A stretch of DNA of 64,000 nt from Lineus longissimus (taxonomy: Eukaryota > Nemertea > Pilidiophora > Heteronemertea > Lineidae), in NCBI RefSeq assembly GCF_910592395.1, contig NC_088316.1, forward strand, positions 5,828,001-5,892,000. The letters run 5' to 3'. Of the stretch, positions 11,011-20,074 are shown in pieces (position 1 is the stretch's first letter; the number at the start of each line of letters is the position of its first letter). The translations under genes and the position numbers were made by a program. The notes under the pieces were generated by a model, which saw only the letters and a program-made list of their open reading frames with translations, ran no database searches and had not been told where the DNA came from.

Positions 11011-11382
11011 CCAGCTTCTTTTTGCCTGGCTTACGGCTCTTAGGGACGACGTTTCTTGCAATCTCGTTTTATCTCGCGCCGTGGTACTTGCGGAATTAGC
11101 AGTGCTCGAAATAAAAAGAACAGATAAACAGATAAAAACGCGTTTAGGGTTATAGGTCTTTGAAAGCACATTTCGGATATATCCCTCCTATATACCTTTT
11201 CTGAATAAATTATCCGAAATGAGCTTTCAAAGACCTTTAGACCTAAATGCGTTTTTTTCTGTTTATCTGTTCTTTTTATTTCGCGCATTGCTAATGCCAC
11301 AAGTACCACAGCGCGAGATAAAACGAGATTGCAAGAAACGTCCTCGTCCCTAAGATCCGTAAGCCAGGCAAAAAGAAGCTGG
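11011..11382. mobile_element. 372-bp near-perfect palindromic MITE
   Basis: Starts CCAGCTTCTTTTTGCCTGG and ends with its reverse complement. The two halves pair along almost their full length around position 11196. The related repeat at 15226-15350 gives the empty site: AGCACCCAGGTCTCAC there against AGCACCCAGCTTC...GAAGCTGGGGTCTCAC here. That fixes the insertion boundaries. The 120-codon minus frame across it is a palindrome artefact. Confidence 0.8.
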
Positions 11383-11404
11383 GGTCTCACTAGCCAGTGC
11401 AATG

Positions 11405-11960
11405 GCCGGGCCTACCTGGCTCCACAAATGGCGCGACGTCATTTCATGCATACCCCTGTTCAAGTGGCTGTCGACCTTGCAGTATATCACTCTCACACAT
11501 AAACCTATACATTTCTGAATAGCTTGTCGCTTCTAGAATACATCTGGCCAGCTTTCATTGTTATCAAGTAATTCAGTCATGAGAACATGGGGGCAGCACA
11601 ATACATGAGACACCCTGTACATCGATGAAAATTTTGAAAATTTCACCTTGCCGCCTTATAACTTGACAATTAACATGGATGGTGAAATAATATTTTTATA
11701 AACTTCTACTTATCACCTTGAGAAAGCCAAATAATAACAATTTTAAATTTTGATACCAAAATAGGGTGTCGTTGCGGCTTTTCTTTGAGCATTTTGACCT
11801 CGAAGTCTCACCTTGAGAACATGTGCACTCTGACAGGAACCAGTTCATGTCAACATCCGATTGAGCTATACATAGAATGCGAGGCCTGGTCACTGCGGAC
11901 GTGCACAGAAGAAGCTGATATTTTCCTCAAATAATCGTCAGAGCTACCTCTTCACAAAAT
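11405..11960. other. No gene recognised
   Basis: Unique-looking sequence between the palindromic MITE and the 3.15-kb duplicated block. The short ORFs carry no recognisable motif. Confidence 0.45.
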
Positions 11961-12560
11961 ACCCAGAAGTATTAAGGTAGCAGGAAGGGTTGGGTGTTTG
12001 TGGTTTCTGAGTCTGAGGGGGTTGGTGTCTGTTGACTGTGCTTTAAGAGAGACTAGGCATGGCGCCAGTCTCTCTTAAAGCACAGTCAACAGGCATTTGG
12101 TCTCAGTATTTGGGTTTTGATTGCCATGACTGTACCCCTGTAAAAGTCAGAGGAGGAGAAGTTTGGAATGATGAAAGCATTAAAGAAGAAGAAATGTTAT
12201 TATTGAGGAAAGCAAAATTTATTATGAGACTAGAAGGCAGTGTCCTGACTTGATTATTTTGAAAATGGCGGTCTGAACACATTAAAAGGTGGAACATGGC
12301 ATTTTATCGACTTTGAAGTGTTCCGCAGTTAAAGGGAGACTATAGGCAGCAGCTAGGTAGGCAAGATAAAGTCATACAAATTTGCCAATAGGGGTCAGTC
12401 ATATCTCTAGGCATGGCGCCAGTCGCTCTTAAAGCACAGTCAACAGGCATTTGGTCTTAGTATTTGGGTAAGTACAGAATCAAGGCAGCTCAGAGAGCAA
12501 TGATTGAACGATGCTGTGGACAAGTCCAAGGATACTGCATCAGTCACGACCAACTTCTCA

Positions 12561-12896
12561 TCAGAAAGCGTCACCACCAGCATATTCAATGTTTAGTTCC
12601 AACCTGTACCAGTCCAATGCACGCCTGTCATGGTCAGCAGTGGTCAGCTTAGCGCGATATGGAACATTCTTCCGAAACTCAAGCGAGGGAAGTCTGCTCA
12701 TTAGCCTATCTCGCGCACTGCTCCTTCTTGTCAAACATCGTAGTGAAATCGTGGTACAGTGGGGCGTCCTCGAGGATTGCAGCTGGTCGGACAGACGTGA
12801 GGTGGAATGTGGGCGGCTGCACTTCTTCGTTGATGTGCGATGGCAGATAGCACAGTTGTTGCGTTGCATGACAGCTGAAAGTGAATGTGATATCAT
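12561..12896 (-). other. Unidentified 111-codon ORF in the 3.15-kb block
   Basis: A minus-strand frame kept without amino-acid change in the second block (39320-38985). Its C-terminal half includes LMSRLPSLEFRKNVPYRAKL and is also present, diverged but in frame, in the internal repeat at 14692-14477. That internal conservation is the only hint of coding. An overlapping 135-codon plus-strand frame is equally intact. No family is recognised. Confidence 0.2.
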
Positions 12897-13121
12897 AGAA
12901 CTGAGGCGTTTGCAATGAGACTATAGGTGAAGTAGAAGCAAGGAGTGAAATGGGCCATCTTCCAGTGACTAATATACAGAGTAAGGGCACTGGCTGTTGT
13001 TAGATTCAGCATTGAATGTATTCCTCGTACAAGCGTGAATAGTGTGGACATACAGTGAGAGGTGAGAGACCCCTTCTTGTAACTTTATCTTGGATATTAT
13101 ATTAGTATTGAACTTCTAGCC

Positions 13122-13250
13122 ATGGAATATGAAGAAATTGAAGTTGTAGGCATGGAATATGAAAAGTTATTCAACGGTGAAAGACATTATTCCATGAGGC
13201 TTTGCCGTGATCGCAAAGGACGCGACGTGATTGGTTCACATGCTAATGAG
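13122..13250 (+). CDS. Candidate 43-codon first exon in the 3.15-kb block
   Basis: ATG lies in a strong Kozak context (TAGCCATGG). The frame runs 43 codons, starting MEYEEIEVVG and ending DVIGSHANE, directly into a GTATGA donor at 13251. It is identical in layout at 39556-39684. A related peptide with the same DRxxRDVI core and the same GAG|GTATGA junction occurs at 26503-26556. The exon is below usual ORF-length cut-offs. The family is unknown and the downstream exon was not identified. Confidence 0.35.
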
Positions 13251-15110
13251 GTATGATAATGATAATTACCTCTATAATGCTACTTGGATAGCGACTGTGT
13301 CGTTGACTGGAACAGTGGTCAATGTCAATGTGTGCCTGTAATGTCAATGAAGTATGATGAGGTGATGACGATAGTGCAATTATTAAATATTGGCAAGAGA
13401 TCATACTGCAACATAGGTCTTGTTTTTGACAGATGACTGTGCGACATTCCCATTGGGTCTTGTTAGAGTCAGCGCTGCATGTATTCCTTGTACAAGCTTG
13501 AATAGTTGTGACGGACTTTGAGGGGTGAGAGACCCCTATCGGCTACTTCGTCTAACTTTATCTTGCCTACCTAGCTGCTAGCAATAGTGCCCCTTTATCA
13601 AGACTGAAACCCACTGTGCGGGGCTAAGAAATTACCTTTATAATCCTAGTTGGATAACCACTGTGTAGATGATTTGAAGAGTGCTCTGTGGATGTGTGCC
13701 TGTAATGTCAATGAAAGTATGATGAGGTGATGACGATAGTGGAATGACGAAATATTGGAAAGAGATCTATTCCTAGAAGAACATATGTCCTGTTTTGACT
13801 AGGTGGCGCATTTTAGAATCAGCAGTGAGCACTGTGTGTAACATGGTGGAGGCAGCGGAGATAATAACTGTGTCGAAAGTATTGTTATATGGCCTTCCCT
13901 AGGCCCATGGGGTTAAATTTACAATCCACGATTGAAAAGACGTAGTTTGATCGCATTCAACTATAAATCCATTGAACAGTTGTGTTCCTTTAGTCAACCG
14001 ATGACCTTTTGTTGGGCCATGATCGGGGATTGTAAACTGTAAATGTATTATGGACTGGGAGACGGGGGAAACACAAGTGAAACTGAAATAGACCAAAACA
14101 AGTGATTTTGGGGCTTTGGTTTAGACGCATGCCCCATGCGCCATGCGGGATTATACGGTTCATGTGAACTTGTTGACATCCACATGATCTGGTGCTGTTA
14201 TTGGTCATGGACATGGTACATGGTAGGCCTAATCATCATGCCTATATGTTTCAGGAAAAGCTCGGAGTAAAATGAACTGCCGATGAATAATGATGTTGTT
14301 CATGTTTGTTTACCATGTTTACTAGTACATAGCCATAGGGTATGCACTGGCCAGTGCACTTTCTGCACGTCGTCATGGTCATGTACGTGATACCTTGCAT
14401 ATTTTGTTTTTTGAATGCGCATGCTTTTTGGGCAAAATCACTTGTACCAACACTAATGAATAATGTCTTCTTATCCCTATGACTCCATACACAATGAGGG
14501 CATTGTCCAATTCCCATCAAATGGTAACTTATTGTACCGTATTAGGGTGGAAGTTCGGGAGCAGATACCTACCGTTGCACGCCTGTCATAATCAGTAGTG
14601 ATGAGCTTAGCGCGATATGGAACATTCTTCAGAAACTCAAGCGAGGGAAGTCTGCTCATTAGCATATCTCGCGCACTGCTCCTTCTTGTCAAACATCGTA
14701 GTGAAATCGTAATGGAAAACGTCTGGCTTTGCGCCAGACGTTGAGACTAATAAGTGAAGAACTAATAGGTAAAGAACTTCTACTTGCGCGAGACTGCTCT
14801 GATAAAATTATCATTGCCGAGACTACGGTGACGTACACATATATTTTTTACAATCAAAAATGCCCTCAAAAGACGACATGGAATGATTATTTTATTGATA
14901 TTTCCTACTATATACCTTCCAATTATCACTTTATACAAATAGATCGGCGTTAGGTCGCATGCTTTTCTTTCCTGGTGACACTATAACGCAAAATAGTTGC
15001 AACCCCGTAAATGCGCTATAAGTCCAATAATAAGTGACGGTGACCCGTTATAAATGTTTCGCCAGCTTCGCTTTTTTGCCGCTACGCGGCGCGTTGGGCC
15101 CTTGCGTCCA

Positions 15111-15225
15111 GGACACCGCCATTTGAACATGCAGCAATAGCGATATGATAGGCTCATCTGTATCCATGGTAATCGCCTGAGATTGAAGAACTTTTTTTTT
15201 AAGGGGGACCAATGTTGACCTGATC
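15111..15225. other. Junction between the 3.15-kb block and an older repeat
   Basis: Short spacer with a poly-T tract near 15190. No feature is recognised. Confidence 0.4.
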
Positions 15226-15355
15226 ACCACTGGCTAGTGAGACCTGGGTGCTATTTGTCTAGTGTAATGGCACCCAGAGTGCTTATTGTCCAGTCGATCT
15301 CGAACCTGGGTACCATTTGTCGGCACCCAGGACGACATCCACCCTTTCAGCTCCA
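15226..15355 (-). repeat. Empty-site copy of the repeat split at 10.9-11.4 kb
   Basis: In reverse orientation it reads through GTGCCGACAAATGGTACCCA, then CCATTACACTAG, then GCACCCAGGTCTCACTAGC without the 372-bp palindrome present at 11011-11382. The reverse strand includes GGTTCGAGATC, similar to a B box. Confidence 0.65.
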
Positions 15356-15369
15356 CTGATGGACCAATA

Positions 15370-15860
15370 CGTAGATGGATGATGAAGAATCCCAATATTA
15401 GGTCCATGAATTGAACCCATGGTCGTATCTACCATGGGCCCATCACTGATCGATCGATGGAATTAGTTTTAATATTTTGACAGGCAATCAACGAATTATC
15501 TTAGAAATGGTGAGCATTTCTTATTTTTCGGAATTCTGAAGACTGTTTCTCGTTGGTTCGTATTCTGCTACACACGTTTTTATGGGACCCACCGTCGTTG
15601 GGCCAATGGTGGAACACCACCAATGGATCGTCCATGGGCCAGCAGTGGATCTACCATGGGGATCTGTATTTAACATAGTTTGTGATGATCATCATAGATC
15701 CATCCATTGGGCCATCAATGATCCGTGCATAGACCCTTTTACCGTTTTTTTAACAACAATATCATTCGGTGGCCACTTTCGTAGTCCAAGATAACTTTGG
15801 TCCTGGAGCACCTACATTTTTACTGCCAGGGTTTGCAGCGAGATACGAAGAGAGTAGGCT
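15370..15860. repeat. CCATGG-rich inverted-motif region downstream of ORF400 copy A
   Basis: Many short palindromic words (ACCATGGGCCCATC, GATCTACCATGGGG, TCCATCCATTGGG) occur on both strands. The same region lies at 55290-55760, also directly 3' of an ORF400 copy. Its end, TTTCGTAGTCCAAGATAACT, has a further match at 54405-54425. It travels with the ORF400 element and may be its 3' flank or a separate MITE. Confidence 0.6.
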
Positions 15861-15870
15861 ATAATGATCT

Positions 15871-17091
15871 CTACCGCCCTAAGGAAATTTGCCGATATTT
15901 CTTGATTATAATTTTCTTATTGTATAATATCGGCACTATGAGTAAATGGCCATTCTGATCTGTACCAAGAGAAAGATGTTTCCGTGTCAGATCATGCAAG
16001 CTGATTCCGTTAACGACAGACGTATTCATTCTACGGCTGCTGTCAATTGTTATTCTTAACAACTGTTTTACCTTGCGTTGCTTGTAGTCCCTAATAACCA
16101 CTGGAATCAGTAGTGCTGTGTTGGCATAATCCCAACATGCATGGCTCGAAAACCCTACATTATGCCTTTTCAGAGCAAGTCTATGACAAAGAGACCAATG
16201 CATTCCTAATCGGGATTCATCAGTATAACAGAACACTTCAATTTTGGGCAGACATTGCTGGTACACGTATATATCTTGCTTGTACCATGAAACAAAATGA
16301 TTAACGGCTCGATAAACTGTTTTGTACGATGTGACCAGCGTGACTTTTTTGAACCACAACTTCTGAGTCATTGTCTGCTTCACGATATCAAATAATAACA
16401 ACTCTAGTCCATATGACTTTATTCTTCTATGCCAACATCTCGACTTTTTGTGTGTCGAGACGGATGACCAGAGAAGAATCTTCTTTTCACCTGGACATAT
16501 ATCTGGTCTACCTAGCTGATCATCTTCACTTGTAATCTGATAATCAACTGTGATATCTGATACCTTATTGCCTTTTATAGTGTAAAGTGCAAATTTCACT
16601 TCGAAAGCTCTCCTGCCTCTATTTCTGAACATTATAATGAGTCTATCCTGGTAACACCGAATTAGACCCACCCGCACGTGAAGGCGAAATGATATCTTCT
16701 GATATGACCTTCTATAGGTGCTTCTAGGATAGTAGGATTTTACAAATGTCGGCATGTTTCCTCTAAATTCTACACTGACAAACAAAAATACTTTATGGTT
16801 TGAGCAGTATTCGATATGAAAATATCCCTTTGTACGTGTTAAACTAATCGATGTTTCTCGTATGTATTCTTCGTGCCTTGTGTTTAACTTTTCATAAAAA
16901 TACCAAAACTGAACTTCAGGACGGTTGTCAATCGCACAGTGTACAATTAAAAATGGAGTCGAGTGATTAAGACATAAGCAGGTTTGAAATGTTTGAACAT
17001 GTTGAAGGAAAGATGTAACTTTCAAATTAGGAATTTTTTCGACTCGAAAGTTCGCAAACAGCCGACACGGCACTGCAATGGGTGATTTCAA
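15871..17091 (-). CDS. ORF400 copy A, unidentified repeated protein of 406 codons
   Basis: By far the longest frame in the window, read on the minus strand. Related copies are at 55779-56994 (B), 55030-55275 (C, C-terminal part only) and 1-60 (D). Conserved blocks include HCAIDNRP, a region around FRLHVRVGL, RRAFEVKFALYT, SDITVDYQIT, ILLWSSVSTHKK, YTDESRLGMHWSLCH and RMNTSVVNGISL. The composition is basic and aromatic with no evident membrane span or signal. No ATG lies near the N-terminus (the first in-frame Met is about residue 113). The 5' end abuts a transposon boundary at 17080, so the original start was probably lost, or the frame is an internal exon after ATTGCAG. I do not recognise the family. 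Confidence 0.5.
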   Translation of the reverse strand: MKSPIAVPCRLFANFRVEKIPNLKVTSFLQHVQTFQTCLCLNHSTPFLIVHCAIDNRPEVQFWYFYEKLNTRHEEYIRETSISLTRTKGYFHIEYCSNHKVFLFVSVEFRGNMPTFVKSYYPRSTYRRSYQKISFRLHVRVGLIRCYQDRLIIMFRNRGRRAFEVKFALYTIKGNKVSDITVDYQITSEDDQLGRPDICPGEKKILLWSSVSTHKKSRCWHRRIKSYGLELLLFDIVKQTMTQKLWFKKVTLVTSYKTVYRAVNHFVSWYKQDIYVYQQCLPKIEVFCYTDESRLGMHWSLCHRLALKRHNVGFSSHACWDYANTALLIPVVIRDYKQRKVKQLLRITIDSSRRMNTSVVNGISLHDLTRKHLSLGTDQNGHLLIVPILYNKKIIIKKYRQISLGR

Positions 17092-17419
17092 AGTTGGTTT
17101 TGGTTATAACACTGAGATTTCGTGTTAATCTTAGTGTTAATCTTCGTGTTAATATGTTGCTATTTATCCTGCTATCAGATTAAAACTAATACTTTGTTTT
17201 CTCTTAACACTTACAGTGACACTAAAACGAGAACTAATGACGAAACCGGAATGGAAATCTGGTAAAGCGTTAGTTTTAACACCTAGACTTTGTCTGAGCC
17301 CGGGGTTTAAGTGTCACACTAACACCAAGAGTGCGATCTTAATCCCGGTTAGTGTAATGTTCTCCGCACAAGCAATGCATTTTGTATCACCATAACCCTT
17401 ATGCCTTAGGCATTAACAA

Positions 17420-17771
17420 CTCATGTTACTCATGTTATGTCACAAGAGCATCAGGGGAACCGCTCCAGTGTATCTTCGGGACCTTTTGCAGGTTCAGCAG
17501 CCATCACGTATTTTACGATCTTCTGATGGTTTGCTTTTGGTGCAGCCAAGAGGTAGGCTGGTGACTTATAGAGACAGGGCTTTTTCTTGTATTTCACCAA
17601 GGTTGTAGAACAAATTACCACTCAATTTAAGACAAATCATTAACACCCCTGTCTTCGTAGGGCATCTGAAATCCTACCTCTTTGCTCGCTACAATATGTT
17701 AGGTGTCGTTGATCACATTTTGTGGAGTCTGGCACCTTAAATACGTTAATTTTGATTGATTGGATTGATTG
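17420..17771 (+). mobile_element. 5'-truncated CR1/L2-like non-LTR retrotransposon fragment
   Basis: The plus strand encodes the C-terminal tail typical of CR1/L2/jockey reverse transcriptases: APVYLRDLLQ, a segment ending TYRDRAFSCISPRL, then a TAG where tryptophan is expected (17606-17608), then NKLPLNLRQ and LKSYLF. The 3' end is a short TTGATTGATTGGATTG repeat. AACAA flanks both ends (17415-17419, 17772-17776), and the paralogue at 57300-57345 has a single AACAA with no insert. It is dead. Confidence 0.85.
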
Positions 17772-18094
17772 AACAATGAACAGATGACAAAGTTGGTGTT
17801 GGTTATCAACTAGCATCAGCTGACTAGTTTTGGATTTTCAAATACTTTTTTCAGTGGTATTCTAGTCAGATATGGTGATTACTGTTGTGCCCGGGGTTCT
17901 GCACAGAAGAAAGCTGATGTCGTTTCATGTAGTGAATGGCGTTTTATTCAAAACCTGTAAAAATACACGACATTTAGCACCAAATATATATAAATGATAA
18001 GTTATTAGCAGAACTATTTTTGGCATGTTTGATTTTGGGCGTTATTCTCCCAACTAAAACATTCAACACAAACCCATATAATTTACCTGCTAAA

Positions 18095-18246
18095 GACAAG
18101 CAAGTCGCACCATGTTAATGTGATTTTGTTGATGTCCCGGTTTGGTGTTAAATTTATATGTATATCTAATTGCGGACTGTTAGACTGATGTCAACGTAAG
18201 TGTTAATCAGTTTAAGGTTTATCGTTGAAATTGTGATTATAATTGC
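18095..18246. repeat. Segment inverted relative to the paralogous element
   Basis: This 152-bp segment (from GACAAGCAAGTCGCACC to GATTATAATTGC) is the reverse complement of 57640-57784, while sequence on both sides is collinear in the two copies (ACCTGCTAAA before, TTACGCTTCGTGGC after). Confidence 0.85.
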
Positions 18247-18710
18247 TTTACGCTTCGTGGCAAAGTGACGAAAGTGCGCTCCAACACGAGACATTGCGTG
18301 AGCTTAACGAAGCGCGAAATACTAAAAAAAACAGGCGCTAAATTTAAATATGAAAATAAATTGAAATGTCTATTTTCGCCAATATGTTTCATCGAAACAA
18401 TTACTATGGAGAACATTAATTTGAATTGAATCCGTTGCATTTTCGGGCTTTAAAACATATTTTAATCTTTGCACCAAGAAGCACATGTTTCTAAGTGTGA
18501 AGACAAGGTTTTATCTTAGTATGAGTTAAAATGTTTAATTAGCGCCAAAACCATCACTTAGCGTAAGTGTAAAACCTGGTGTGATGCCAAAACCTTCTTT
18601 GAATTAGGAGTAAACTAATACTAAGCATTACACCTATATTCTACACCAAGCATGATTTCAATCTTGGTCTAATCCGGTCCCTCATCTTAAAACTGACTTC
18701 GAAATCACCC

Positions 18711-20055
18711 AATGGGTGAGTTCACATTGCTGATTAAACCTGGTGTTAGGTGCTAGTGTAACAGATTTGTAGCAGATATGTTACACTAATTATAGATATG
18801 AACTGATTTGTGCTACATGTGTTTGTGATGTGGTTGGTGTAACTGATATTGGGTGATTCTAAAGTAGGTGTTAACCCGAGTGTTAACACTAAAGCCAGCA
18901 CTAACCACAGAGTTAACATCAGAAATAAACTGATCACTCGGCGTTGGTGTTAAAAACAGGGGTTAGTGCGATCTCAGTTGATAGACCGGTGTTAGTGTTA
19001 CAGGCGGTGTTGGTGTTACACTGTTATCTTGGCTAGAATTCCAATGGGTTTTCTATTGCAACTAACACTAACCTCTAGGCGTTAACACCAACGTGAGTTT
19101 ATGGCTCATACAAGGTGTTAGCAGCCATTAACTTCTGCAAGTTTTCAAATTGCATGAGGTCTCCGATCAGCCTACTCAGGATGAGCCTAGGCCAAAAGGG
19201 TAGGCCTATGCAGGTATGTATAACCAAAGGATGCATTTATAAATGGGTGATTTTAAAGTAAGTGTTAACACCGAGTCTTAACAAAGCTAACACTAACCAC
19301 AGAGTTAACATCAGAAATAAACTGCCCACTCGGCGTTGGTGTTAACAACAGGTGTTAGTGTGATCTCAGTTTATAGACCGGTGTTAATGTCAACACCATG
19401 ATAAAGAGGATGTTAACCTGAACCAAAAATTAAGGTGTTTAGGTTTAATATATAATGTTAATATATCTGTTAACCAGATTTTGAAACCAGTTTTAAGAAA
19501 GTTTTAAGCTAAAACCGGTATTTGACTCCCAACTTGTTTTTGGTTTAAAATGTCTTGAAACGGTCTTTAGACCGATTTAAGACAAGTTTTAAAACTCTGA
19601 TAAAACTTTGGAAGTTTTAATCTGAACAGAGAGCCAAAAGTTTTGCAAAATGCACTACCAAATGTACATGGTCGGTTTAAAGTCCTACAACTTAAGACTG
19701 TACTGAGGTCAAATATCAGAATAAAACCAACAGTCATGTTTGCTCCACCAGTAATAGTTGCTGTTGCTCAGCAAAGAGGGGATAACTTTGTAAGAAAGCC
19801 GGCCTTCCGCGGAGAACCAATTGAGGGGCATTTAAGATTAAACCAGCGCATGATGCATGAGAACTGATTCAGCGAATCCTTGAGTTTTAGCCTGGTTTTA
19901 TCTCAGTTTTATCTAAGGTTTTATCTCGGTTTCAAACTAGTCTTAATCCAAGAGCAGTTTTATGTGGTCGAATTAAGACCGAGAGTTGGTTTTAAACCGA
20001 GATAAACTTGGTTTTAACTCGGTTTTGTCTTAAACCCAATACTTGACCTCACCCA
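18711..20055. mobile_element. Further TTAACAC and GGTTTTAAACC repeat DNA, partly absent from the paralogue
   Basis: At 18711-18853 the sequence matches 58266-58409. The stretch 18854-19960 has no counterpart there and begins GGGTGATTCTAAAGTAGG, like other element ends in this family (also near 19245). From 19470 to 20040, words such as AAACCGAGATAAAACC and their complements face each other, suggesting a second inverted-repeat element. The 74-codon ORF at 19643-19867 has no recognised similarity. Confidence 0.5.
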
Positions 20056-20074
20056 AGCTGAGTTGTGAACTCAC

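Larger units (their letters stand above)
11961..15110 (+). mobile_element. 3.15-kb duplicated block, copy 1
   Basis: From ACCCAGAAGTATTAAGG to GCGTTGGGCCCTTGCGTC the block matches 38385-41541 with only scattered substitutions and a few small indels; flanks on both sides are unrelated. The tail (14722-15108) has a third, diverged copy at 53920-54300. The 3' end carries a GCCGC-TAC-GCGGC hairpin, weakly Helitron-like; no inverted ends or transposase are seen. Inside are a ~140-bp direct repeat (12616-12754 and 14576-14712), a 200-bp class direct repeat (about 13250-13450 and 13620-13800) and several units of the ATTCCTCGTACAAGCG repeat. Either a recent non-autonomous transposition or a recent segmental duplication. 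Confidence 0.75.
17080..18710. mobile_element. TTAACAC-rich transposon with inverted GGGTGATTTC ends, copy A
   Basis: It starts GGGTGATTTCAAAGTTGG and ends AACTGACTTCGAAATCACCC, imperfect terminal inverted repeats. The interior is rich in GTGTTAA/TTAACAC words. A paralogue at 56994-58265 shares both ends. Copy A carries a retrotransposon fragment (17420-17771) and a ~150-bp segment inverted relative to copy B. No transposase is seen, so it is a non-autonomous DNA element inserted beside ORF400 before the regional duplication. Confidence 0.65.

Noticed and set aside
11040-11402. 120-codon minus-strand ORF
   Set aside because: It spans a near-perfect palindrome; the frame is a consequence of the inverted symmetry and has no protein-like features.
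14477-14692. 71-codon minus ORF as an independent gene
   Set aside because: It is the diverged internal duplicate of part of the 12561-12896 ORF; only the shared half looks conserved.
15582-15794. 70-codon plus ORF rich in MGPT / HHQW words
   Set aside because: Derived from the CCATGG palindromic repeat; the frame is not kept in the paralogous region at 55.5-55.7 kb.
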